DNA from: Bin80 sp965208025 | GTDB lineage: Bacteria; Bacteroidota; Rhodothermia; Rhodothermales; Bin80 | Reading direction: 5' to 3' | Assembly: GCA_965208025.1 (NCBI GenBank) | Contig: OZ242302.1 | Span: forward strand, 3,410,001-3,474,000 | Length of the DNA: 64,000 nt | Shown here: piece by piece, positions 19,894 to 29,153 of the stretch | How positions within the stretch are numbered: position 1 is the first letter of the stretch | Layout: each line of letters opens with the position of its first letter | The notes under the pieces: model-generated | The model's input: only the letters and a program-made list of their open reading frames with translations | The model's database searches: none | What the model was told of the DNA's origin: nothing | Translations under genes and position numbers: made by a program

Positions 19894-22800
19894 AATCGGA
19901 TCCTGCGATGGCGGTTTGATTGTCGGAGGCAAACTCCACCATGACCGCCTGCAGGCTTGGCCGGCTGAGGCGAATGGGGAGCAGGATTGCCCCGTCTCCC
20001 TCCGAGGCACGCGCATCATCAAGATCCACCGTAAGCGCCCCCTCATTGTCCAGAATCGTGACCTGCGCGGTGGTTACGTCTTCCATATCCTCCCCTGATA
20101 GATGCACCTGAAAGGCTTCACTGTCTTCGGATTCTTGATCCTCCAGAATCGGAACCCGGATCATGCCTTCCAATGCGCCTGCTGGAATCGTGACCGTTCC
20201 CGTCACGGCGGTATAGTCGTCCCCCGCCTCTGCCGTCCCATCTTCAGTCCTATAATTGAACGTCTGGGGGCGACCGTACGGGCCGCTCAACTTCACCTGG
20301 AGGGTCACCTCAGGTTCCGACTCGCTAATCGCCACATCTTGGATGTTCACCGTCACAGGAACCTCATCATCCTGAATGACGCCTCGGCCCGAGGATTGTC
20401 CTAGCATCCCATTCTGTGCCCCCGTCAACTGCACACGAAAGGTCTCCTCTTCTTCAAAAAGATTATCGTCTTTGATCTCTACCTCAATGGAGTGCATGCT
20501 CTGTCCCGCAGAAAAGCGCAGGGGACTTCGAGTCCCTTGTACATAATCCAGAGAGGCTTGCGCCGTCTCCTCGGTCACAACAAAGTCAACTACAACGGCG
20601 CGATCGGGGAGCGTACCCTCTAAGGTAACCTCAAAGCTGGCAGTCCCCTCATTTTCCTGTACCATGACCAGAGGCGTGATGTTGACCACCGGCGGCCCGT
20701 CATCATCCTGAATCGTGCCTCTTACCTGATCGCTTTCCAATACCGCATGCTCGGGCTCGGACAACCGTAAGAAAAAGTACTTGTCCATTTCCTCTTGGTC
20801 ATCATCCGGCACCAGAGGTACGCGGATCTCACGGGAGGACATGTTTGGCATAAATTCCAGCATCTCACTTTGGGACATATAATCCACGCCCGCGATCGCG
20901 CTCCCGTCCAGCGTCTCATACCGGACCCGTACCGTCTGCGCTGGGTTCGGAGGGTCTAGCGTGACCATGAAGATCATCTCCGGATCGCTCTCCTGCGCCG
21001 AAGCATCTTCCACACGTAAACGGTACACATCATCATCCTCAATGGTCACCGTTGCCTGATTTCGTTCCAGTACTGCACCCGTAGGATCCGAGAGTTGGAT
21101 CCGGAACGTTTCGTCTTCCTCCGATAAGTCATCGTTTGTAATCGGAATCTCAATGAATACGCTCTCGCGCCCCGCTGGGATGGTATGAATGTCATTGACA
21201 GCCATATAGTCCTCTCCCTCGGTGGCACTCTGTTCTATCGTTTGATAGCGCACCATCAACTCGGTCGTCGCCGCCGGAGTCACCATGATTCGTACTTCAG
21301 GTTTCTCGTTATCTTCCTGCACCGTCGTATCCTGGATCGCCAACGTAACCCGCGGATCATCATCCACAATGGTGAGGGACGTCTCCACCGTTCCCAGTGC
21401 TTCACTTGTACCGATAAGGAAGATCGTTTCCGCTGGCTCGTAGAAGAAATCATCCAGCAGAATCAACTCTATGGATTCCATCTCTTCCGTCTCTCCCGCT
21501 GGAATCGTCAGGGGAACGGTAGGAAAGGGGATGTAGTCCTGCCCTGCCAGTGCTGTACCATTCTCCACCGTAATCGTTACCTCGGTGTTGGTATCTCGTG
21601 CAGTCTCCAATATTGCTTGAATCGTGATCTTCTTCGTTTCTTCACTTTCTGTGACCTCGGGAGGATCCACCGTAAGCATGAGACCGATAGACCCTTCATC
21701 ATCCGTGATCGTGAGCATTACATCCTCTGGATCCACCACGCCCAATGTATTTGACGCTTGGCCGCTCACCGTCAACATCTTGTCCTCCGAAGAAGAGACC
21801 TTATTATCTACTGCTGTGATCATGACGACTCCCCTACTGGCCAACTCGCCAGGGGGAATCGTGAGTGTTGTATTCTCACTCAACATGTAATCTCCGGTCG
21901 TAGCAGGAAGCTGCGGGAATGCAGATACGTTGATCACCGTCTCCACGCCGGAGGGGGCATCTAGCGTCGCCATGACTGTCGTGCTTTCCCCATCCTCCGA
22001 AATAGACACCGACATCAACTTCAGTATCAATGTGGGGGCTGAATCCGCATCCTGGATCATGAGTGAGGCAGACGTCGCAGCTCCCAGACTACTTCGCCCC
22101 GTCACTTGCACCGTCTCCTCCGGTTCATGGATCTCATCCGCGATCGGCATGAATCGGAATGTACCCGTCCCTTCCGCTGCATTGGCTGGAATCGTGAGAT
22201 CAAAGGAATCCACGGACTTATAGTCCGTTCCAACCTCGGCCGTCTCATCTTCCACCATTACCATCACTACCGTCGGATCGCTCCGCCGCGCACCCTCCAG
22301 CATCGCCGTCACCGTAATATCCTGACTTCCATCGTCTTCCCCTACCTCGGTAGGCGTGATTGCAAGCGTGATGCCGCTCGCTTCGTCGTCATCCGTGATC
22401 GTCAGCGTCTGCTCTGCAGGCCCCGTGACGCCACTCTTATTCGTTGCCGTTCCGCTTACGGTGACACTCTTGTCCGGCGCATCGATCGCATTATCCACTG
22501 CCATGATCACGACCGCTCCCGTGCTGGTAAACTCCTCCGCCGCAATGGTCAGCGTACGGGCGGGACTCAACACATAGTCTTCATCCGTAACGGGCAGATC
22601 ATGGCTTGCCAAGACCGTGATAACTGTTACCTCGCTGGACTTGCCCGTTAGACGAGCGGAGATCCTTGACTCGCCATCTTCTTCCTCTATGACGCTCGGA
22701 ACCAATTCCAGGATCACCTCCGGCGTTAGATTGGAATCGAAGAGCGTGAGCGTGGCCGGCGCCACCGGTGCCAGCGTGCTGGTACCCGTTACGTTGATCG

Positions 22801-25800
22801 TTTCTGGGGGCTCATGCAGATCATCCGGGAGGGGAGTAAACTCAAATCGTTCTGTCCCCTTTGTTGCATTGGCCGGAATCGTCATGGAAAAGGGATCCAC
22901 AGGCGAAAAGTCAGTCCCCAAGATCGCCGTACTCGACTCTACCGAAATCATCACCTCCGTATCCACACTCCGCACAATATCGACTGTCGCCGTCGCCGTG
23001 ATCTGTGTGGTTCCATCGTCTTCACTCACATTGGAGGAGGGCGTAACCGCAAGCTCGATCCCGCTCGCTTGGTCCTCATCCGTGATCGTCAGCGTCTGCA
23101 CCGAAGGGCCCGTCACTCCGTTGTCATTCCTTGCGTTGCCTTGGACGCGGACGGTCTTGTCGGGTGCATCAATGGCATTATCTATCGCCGTGATCGTCAC
23201 CACCCCCGTGCTCTCGGTTGCCCCCGCAGCGATGGAGAGTGTTGTATTCTCACTCAGCATGTAATCTTCGTCCGTCGCAGGCGAGTTCGGATCGGCCGAG
23301 ATCGTGAGGACGGTCTGCTCACCGGACGGAGCACTCAAACGGGCCATGACGGTCGTGCTCCCTCCGTTTTCCTGAATGGATGTCGGATTTAAGACCAGTG
23401 TCACCTCTGGCGTTGGTGTCGTATCCGTGATCGTGAGGATCGCCTGAGCATTCCCCACGGTACTCCTGCCCGTAATCAAAACGGTCTCTGCGGACTCGTC
23501 AATATTATCTTCATTTGGCGTGAACATAAATGTCGTACTTCCCTCCCTTACAGTTGCAGGAATCATAAAGGTCAGCTCCTCTACCGCAGAAAAATCCTCG
23601 CCCGACATTGCCGTGCCATCTCCCACCGCGAGGGTCACCTGTGTGGGCGTGCTCCCTGGAATATCCAACTCGGCCGTCACCGTGATCTGTACCTCTCCCT
23701 CGTTCTCTCCCACTTCCTCAGGAGAGATGGAGAGCGTAAAGCCGGTGGGCATGTCGTCATCTGTGATGGTTAGCGTTTGGTCCGCAGGATCCATCACCGG
23801 TGGGTCGTTCATTGCCCGACCTTTGACCTGCACGGTCTTGTGCGGCGTATCCACCGGATTATCGTTCGCCGTGATCGTCACCAGTCCCGTGCTCTCGGTT
23901 GCCCCAGGGGGAATCGTCAATGTGCGATTGGTACTCAGGTTATAATCCGAAGGAGTGGCAGGCGAATCCGGGACAACCGAGACTGTAATCGTCGTCACCG
24001 AGCTGGATACCGGACTCAGGGTCGCCGTCACCGTGCTACTCCCGCCAGCTTCCGGAATCTCAGACTCAGATAATTCCAACGTCACCTGCGGCGTTGGCGT
24101 CGCATCCTGAATCGTGAGTTCGGTGGAGGTCACCATCAGACCATCCACCGACATCGTTCCCGTCACCTGAACCGTCTCATCCGGCTCATGGATCTCATCT
24201 TCGATCGGCGTAAAACTCAATGTCCCCGTTGCCACGGTCTCATTTGCATCAATGGTCATGATGAGTGGAGGGACAGTAGCAAAATCTGCTCCCAACATAG
24301 CAGTCCCTTCGGTCACCGAAACGTTCACCCGCGTATCCTCACTGCGCAGTACATCCAGCTCGGCCGTCACTGTGATCAAGGCGATTCCTGCATCTTCCTG
24401 CACCGCTTCAGGGGAAATCGTCAGTGTCACCTCCTCAGCAGTATCATCATCCTCAATCTTCAGTGTCTTTGGCGAGGGACTGACTACGTTTTCTAGACTC
24501 GTGGCCACCCCTGTAACCTGCAAGGTCTTATCCGGCCCATCCACCTCATTATTCTTTGCCGTAATAGTCACCGCTGCGGTGCTGCGGGTCTCTCCAGGGA
24601 GGATCCTGAGCAGCGTAGTAGAACTCAGTTCGTAATCATCTTCCGTAGCAGGCGAATCAGGAGTGACCGTCACCTCTACGGTCGTCTCTGCAGTAGAGGC
24701 GGGACTTAAACTCGCCGTCACCCGTGCGCGCCCGCCATCTTCCGAAATCCTCTCCGGCTCCAACTCCAAAGACACCATTGACGGCGGAGCCGCATTCGTG
24801 ATCGTGAGCGTAGCCTGATCAGAGGATCCCAAACTGCTTACCGCGGTAATGAGAACGGTCTCATCTCCTTCGTCTCCGTTATCATCATAGATGGGTACAA
24901 AAGGAAACCGCCGAACCCCCGTTGACTCACTCGCGAGAATTGTCAACACAAACCGGGGCACGGGTTCAAAGTCTGCCCCCGCAGTCGCGGTCCCAGATTC
25001 CACTGAAATCCCTACCTCAGTGTTTATCTCCTGTACAGTATCCAGTATCACCGTCACCTCAATGTCCGTGGTCACAGCATCTTCGCGCACTACAATGGGA
25101 TCTACTGACAGCGTGAACCCATCATCATCAATAATCGTTAGTATCACATTCTCTGGCCCAGTTACCCCACTCCGCAGATTCGTAGCTGACCCACGAATTT
25201 GAAACGTCTTGTCCTCTCCAAAAACATTATTATCCACTGCCATGATCGTTGCTTGCCCAGTGCTCTCAGTCTGTCCCGCTGCAATCGTGAGTGTGCGAGT
25301 ACTCAAAGTGTAATCATTGTCCGTAGCGGGGGAATCAGGATCCACCGTTACCTCAATGGTCGTCTCCGCATTTGACGGTGCACTCAATCGCGCCTTGAGA
25401 GATGTGACCTCGCCTTCCGAGATCGTTGACTCGGAGAGTTCCAGAGTCACTACAGGCGGGGGTGCCGCATTCGTGAGTGTGAGCGTGGCCTGTATAGCAT
25501 CCCCCAGAGTACTGCTTCCCTTAATCAAGACAGTCTCATCTGATTCATTCTCATTATCAGGGATCGGGACGAATGAAAATGTAGTGGCTCCCTCCATCTC
25601 ACCCGCCGCAATCGTCAGGAAAAACGGGGATACATCATCAAAATCCGTCCCCGAGGTCGCCGTGCCCGATTCCACGGAAACTGTCACGTCTAAGTCGATA
25701 CCTAGCACTGCATCCGGCGTAGCAGTCACCGTAATAGTTGTACTTCCATTGTCTTCGCTCACCTCTATAGGCAGTATCGTAAGCGTGACCGTGGGCACAT

Positions 25801-27232
25801 CCTCGTCATCTGTAATTCTAAGTGGTACATTTGGAGGGTTCGTGACCCCCTCCGTATTCTCTGCACTACCTCCAACCTGAATAGTCTTGTCTCCAGAGTA
25901 AAGATCATTATCTACCGATGTAATGGTCACAGTTTCGGTACTGATAATCGCTCCCGCCGCAATCATGAGGGTAGTTGCACTTAGGTTAAAATCACTGTCC
26001 GTTGCAGGTGACTCTGGCACTGCCGTCAAGGTGATTGTTGTCACCTCGCCTGACACCTCGCTGAGACTTGCCGTGACCGTCGTCATCTGGTCGACTTCTG
26101 AAATCGTTGGTGGACTTAAGGATAGGATGACTTTCGGATAAAGCTCCTCACAGGATTGAATCACATCATCAGCTACGATCCAGAACCGGTCATCATTCAC
26201 CTCCCGATCCAGAAGCTTTTGAGGTAGGCATCTTATGGGGTTACCACTGAGAATCAAATACATTTCTACTTGATCATCAAAGATACTCTCAGGCAAAGTG
26301 GTGAGAGAGGCATCACCCAAATCAAGTATTTCCAAGTTGGCTAGACCATCAAAAATGTCCGGATCCAGTTCGGTGATGGGATTATTCTCTAGACCGAGAA
26401 AACCCAATCTAGAGAGACCATTGAAAAGATTTGGAGGTAGTGCGGTGAGGCTGTTGTCATCCAGCCCTAATGTTCCCAGATTGGTGAGATCAGAAAAGAG
26501 CCCTGCATCTAGTATGGAGACATTATTGTTATCTATAATCAGTCCATTCAACTTGGTGAGACCAGAAAAAATTGTCGCATCCAACTCGGTGAGAAAATTG
26601 TCATTCATCTCAATTCTTTCCAAGTTAGAGAGACCAGAAAAAATTGTCGCATCCAGTTCGGTGATGGAGTTCTCAGCTATATCCACATGCTTCAAGCTTG
26701 AGAGCGAGCTAAAAAGATTCGCATCTATATCAGTAAGAGAATTATCTCGTAAGTCCAGTTGTTCCAGATTTGAGAGTCCGTCAAACAGATCCGCAGGCAA
26801 GAAATCAAGACCATTATCAACCAGTATCAGAAATTTCAGGCTTGAAAGTCCGTCAAACAGATCCGCAGGCAGGGTGGAGAATGAATTCTCAATCATACGT
26901 AACCTTTCCAAACTAGTGAGACCAGAGAAGATGCCCTCTGGCAGGTCAGTTAGAGAAGTAAAGTTCACGTCCAATTTTTTTAAGCCGGACATTCCGGCAA
27001 AGTCATTGTCCCTCAGTATTACGACTCCCTCATCATCAATATTCAATTCAGTGATGGCAGCTAACCAATCGTCAGTAACAGTTGAACAATTGAAAAAGGG
27101 CGGTAGAATAGAAAGAATCGCTTGCTGAACCGCGAAAGTCCGACTGCAAATACCTTGTGCCTTAGCATCCTGCGCAATCCCCGTTAGAAAGATGCTAATA
27201 ACCACACATAGAAAAAAAGACAATCTTCGCAT
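18173..27232 (-). CDS. Giant LRR-Calx-beta-outer-membrane barrel protein, paralogue B
   Basis: This is the largest gene in the window (3019 residues) and appears intact. The ATG at 27232 gives a signal peptide (MRRLSFFLCVVISIFLTG.., cleavage after AKA before Gln). A Cys cap (ICSRTF..FNCSTVT) is followed by about twelve 24-residue leucine-rich repeats closed by a Cys-containing end (NPIRCLPQKLL). I count seven alternating pairs of Calx-beta-like domains, each pair about 226 residues, then six further Calx-beta domains, the helical linker and the barrel ending in DLKW. Calx-beta domains generally bind calcium, so the rod is probably stiffened by Ca2+. LRR units at 26558-26918 show 72-base near-exact duplications. 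The protein is expected to display a long stalk with an LRR tip from the outer membrane; ligand and secretion route are inferred only. Confidence 0.92.
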   Translation of the reverse strand: MRRLSFFLCVVISIFLTGIAQDAKAQGICSRTFAVQQAILSILPPFFNCSTVTDDWLAAITELNIDDEGVVILRDNDFAGMSGLKKLDVNFTSLTDLPEGIFSGLTSLERLRMIENSFSTLPADLFDGLSSLKFLILVDNGLDFLPADLFDGLSNLEQLDLRDNSLTDIDANLFSSLSSLKHVDIAENSITELDATIFSGLSNLERIEMNDNFLTELDATIFSGLTKLNGLIIDNNNVSILDAGLFSDLTNLGTLGLDDNSLTALPPNLFNGLSRLGFLGLENNPITELDPDIFDGLANLEILDLGDASLTTLPESIFDDQVEMYLILSGNPIRCLPQKLLDREVNDDRFWIVADDVIQSCEELYPKVILSLSPPTISEVDQMTTVTASLSEVSGEVTTITLTAVPESPATDSDFNLSATTLMIAAGAIISTETVTITSVDNDLYSGDKTIQVGGSAENTEGVTNPPNVPLRITDDEDVPTVTLTILPIEVSEDNGSTTITVTATPDAVLGIDLDVTVSVESGTATSGTDFDDVSPFFLTIAAGEMEGATTFSFVPIPDNENESDETVLIKGSSTLGDAIQATLTLTNAAPPPVVTLELSESTISEGEVTSLKARLSAPSNAETTIEVTVDPDSPATDNDYTLSTRTLTIAAGQTESTGQATIMAVDNNVFGEDKTFQIRGSATNLRSGVTGPENVILTIIDDDGFTLSVDPIVVREDAVTTDIEVTVILDTVQEINTEVGISVESGTATAGADFEPVPRFVLTILASESTGVRRFPFVPIYDDNGDEGDETVLITAVSSLGSSDQATLTITNAAPPSMVSLELEPERISEDGGRARVTASLSPASTAETTVEVTVTPDSPATEDDYELSSTTLLRILPGETRSTAAVTITAKNNEVDGPDKTLQVTGVATSLENVVSPSPKTLKIEDDDTAEEVTLTISPEAVQEDAGIALITVTAELDVLRSEDTRVNVSVTEGTAMLGADFATVPPLIMTIDANETVATGTLSFTPIEDEIHEPDETVQVTGTMSVDGLMVTSTELTIQDATPTPQVTLELSESEIPEAGGSSTVTATLSPVSSSVTTITVSVVPDSPATPSDYNLSTNRTLTIPPGATESTGLVTITANDNPVDTPHKTVQVKGRAMNDPPVMDPADQTLTITDDDMPTGFTLSISPEEVGENEGEVQITVTAELDIPGSTPTQVTLAVGDGTAMSGEDFSAVEELTFMIPATVREGSTTFMFTPNEDNIDESAETVLITGRSTVGNAQAILTITDTTPTPEVTLVLNPTSIQENGGSTTVMARLSAPSGEQTVLTISADPNSPATDEDYMLSENTTLSIAAGATESTGVVTITAIDNAIDAPDKTVRVQGNARNDNGVTGPSVQTLTITDEDQASGIELAVTPSSNVSEDDGTTQITATATVDIVRSVDTEVMISVESSTAILGTDFSPVDPFSMTIPANATKGTERFEFTPLPDDLHEPPETINVTGTSTLAPVAPATLTLFDSNLTPEVILELVPSVIEEEDGESRISARLTGKSSEVTVITVLASHDLPVTDEDYVLSPARTLTIAAEEFTSTGAVVIMAVDNAIDAPDKSVTVSGTATNKSGVTGPAEQTLTITDDDEASGITLAITPTEVGEDDGSQDITVTAMLEGARRSDPTVVMVMVEDETAEVGTDYKSVDSFDLTIPANAAEGTGTFRFMPIADEIHEPEETVQVTGRSSLGAATSASLMIQDADSAPTLILKLMSVSISEDGESTTVMATLDAPSGVETVINVSAFPQLPATTGDYMLSENTTLTIPPGELASRGVVMITAVDNKVSSSEDKMLTVSGQASNTLGVVDPEDVMLTITDDEGSIGLMLTVDPPEVTESEETKKITIQAILETARDTNTEVTITVENGTALAGQDYIPFPTVPLTIPAGETEEMESIELILLDDFFYEPAETIFLIGTSEALGTVETSLTIVDDDPRVTLAIQDTTVQEDNEKPEVRIMVTPAATTELMVRYQTIEQSATEGEDYMAVNDIHTIPAGRESVFIEIPITNDDLSEEDETFRIQLSDPTGAVLERNQATVTIEDDDVYRLRVEDASAQESDPEMIFMVTLDPPNPAQTVRVRYETLDGSAIAGVDYMSQSEMLEFMPNMSSREIRVPLVPDDDQEEMDKYFFLRLSEPEHAVLESDQVRGTIQDDDGPPVVNITPLVMVQENEGTASFEVTLEGTLPDRAVVVDFVVTEETAQASLDYVQGTRSPLRFSAGQSMHSIEVEIKDDNLFEEEETFRVQLTGAQNGMLGQSSGRGVIQDDEVPVTVNIQDVAISESEPEVTLQVKLSGPYGRPQTFNYRTEDGTAEAGDDYTAVTGTVTIPAGALEGMIRVPILEDQESEDSEAFQVHLSGEDMEDVTTAQVTILDNEGALTVDLDDARASEGDGAILLPIRLSRPSLQAVMVEFASDNQTAIAGSDYVSSKGIVIFEAGSTNGKIRIQILEDTEEEPEETFAVTLSNARHAALGKGTGIGTIVDNDGGSNVSVQSVTVSRSAAIFEMNLSSPSTLPVLVSYATEDGTALAGEDYEPIADQVTFAPGEVSKTVDVKLLSGERIWEAKTFALVVLSAVNAEVTQARTEAVMEEESEESIQNAYVARVLRTWASQLVDGLSRRMEGMAQCQIPDLTWLRDGRARWSLGEIFRGCGAEFTQGGWSVWGQGAYSRMRGQDGALSLRSDVTTMLLGADYAWDQGWMAGLVAAQSWDQGTYETPARAGTASSRLTGFYPYVSYQTGAGMRAWMLLGLGRGESELEALETELDAALVALGLTGTLTGSTTGRLGYEVDAFWATADMETGTDLGVRRVRAGVEGSLRLGAGMEPYLETALRQDGGDAETGLGIELGGGMRWSASQLRAEVGGRTLVLHTDEGLREWGLMGSVEYGTPGGLGPSMRVRPLWGNVYGGDLWREAPLHTMGVGSADQRVEMELGYGAPIQKSIGQSIVGMTVDPSGRAYRVGYNLRMRQGLQVSVATTARTMEENEAPPSYGLSARMDLKW

Positions 27233-27424
27233 GATGCTAAATCTATAATGATATTTTAGCGAATCAAAGCCATAACATTGAAATCAAATCTCTTGAAAAT
27301 GATTCAAAAGAACATGATTGAGCCTTAAGCGATCCAAGTACTCAATGCCCTCGAGTAATTTAATGATTCTTTTTGAGTATCACGGATCTTAGTGAGTTGT
27401 TGATCCACATATGGGAAAACAATC

Positions 27425-29153
27425 TTATTCAGATCACCATTTCATGTCCATGCGCGCGCTAATGCCGTACGAGTATGGGCCCTCATTTTCCTCCATCGTG
27501 CGTGCGGTAGTCGCGACCGAGACTTGCAGTCCTTGGCGCATGCGTAGGTTGTATCCAACCCGGTAGGCGCGTCCACTCGGATCCACCGTCATTCCCACGA
27601 TGGATTGCCCAATGCTTTTCTGGATCGGCACCCCATACCCCAGTTCCATCTCTACGCGTTGATCCGCGCTTCCCACGCTCATGGAATGCAGCGGGGCTTC
27701 GCGCCATAGATCTCCCCCGTAGACATTCCCCCAAAGCGGACGTACCCGCATCAAGGGGCCAAGCCCGCCTGGCGTTCCATACTCAACGGATCCCATCAGT
27801 CCCCATTCGCGCAGTCCTTCATCGGTATGCAGCACCAGGGTCCGCCCCCCAACCTCCGCGCGCAGCTGACTCGCTGACCAGCGCATGCCTCCCCCGAGTT
27901 CCATGCCCATGCCTGTCTCGGCATCGCCTCCATCCTGCCGAAGAGCAGTTTCCAGATAGGGCTCCATACCCGCTCCCAAGCGCAGACTTCCTTCCACACC
28001 TGCCCGGACTCGCCGGACGCCTAGATCCGTTCCCGTCTCCATGTCCGCCGTCGCCCAGAAGGCATCCACTTCGTAGCCCAACCGCCCTGTGGTGCTCCCC
28101 GTCAGGGTTCCTGTCAGTCCGAGCGCAACCAGCGCTGCATTCAGTTCCGTTTCCAGAGTTTCCAGTTCAGACTCCCCTCGTCCCAGTCCCAAGAGCATCC
28201 ATGCACGCATGCCCGCTCCCGTTTGATAACTGACATAGGGATAGAAACCCGTCAATCGTGAGGATGCCGTACCAGAGCGCGATGGCGTCTCATACATGCC
28301 TTGGTCCCAACTTTGTGCGGCGACGAGTCCCGCCATCCATCCCTGACGCCATGCATAGTCAGCGCCCAGAAGCATGGTCGTGACATCCGAACTCAACGAG
28401 AGCGCACCATCTTGTCCACGCATACGCGAATAGGCACCCTGCCCCCAGACGCTCCATCCTCCCTGCGTAAATTCGGCCCCACACCCGCGAAAGATTTCGC
28501 CGAGCGACCAGCGCTCTCTTCCATCACGCAGCCATGTCAGGTCCGGGATCTGGCACTGCGCCATCCCCTCCATCCGCCGGGACAATGCATCCACAAGTTG
28601 GGATGCCCAAGTGCGAAGCACGCGGGCCACATACGCATTCTGGATGCTCTCCTCGCTCTTCTCTTCCATCACCGCTTCCGTGCGCGCCTGCGCGACCTCT
28701 GCATTCACGGCCGAGAGCACGACCAGTGCAAACGTCTTCGCCTCCCAGATGCGCTCACCCGAGAGTAGCTTCACGTCAATCGTCTTGGAGACCTCGCCCG
28801 GTGCAAAGGTCACCTGCCCGGCGGTGGGTTCATAATCCTCTCCCGCCAGCGCTGTCCCGTCTTCGGTGGCATAGCTGATCAGCACAGGCAGGGTGGAGGG
28901 CTTGGACAGGTTCATTTCAAAGATGGCTTCGCTTCGCGAGACCGTGACGCTTTGGACCGAGACATTGGATTCCCCGTCATTGTCCACAATCGTTCCGATC
29001 CCGGTCCCTTTGCCAAGTGCTGCATGTCGTGCATTGGAAAGCGTCACTTCAAAGGTCTCCTCGGGTTCTACCTCTGTATCCTCCAGGATCTGGATGCGGA
29101 TCTTCCCGTCCGTACTCCCCGGCTCAAAGATGACAATCCCCCGAGAGGAGACA
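27425..29153 (-). repeat. Long direct repeat, copy C
   Basis: Counterpart of 18158-19893. The nucleotide match with copy B is close to base-for-base through the barrel, linker and last two Calx-beta domains, then drops sharply around 29153. Confidence 0.85.

Noticed and set aside
19040..27128. Long + strand frames opposite paralogue B, up to 276 codons (26298-27128)
   Set aside because: The minus-strand protein has a complete signal, LRR and Calx-beta structure. The + frames are Ser/Val-rich reversals of the same repeats and recur with the repeat period.
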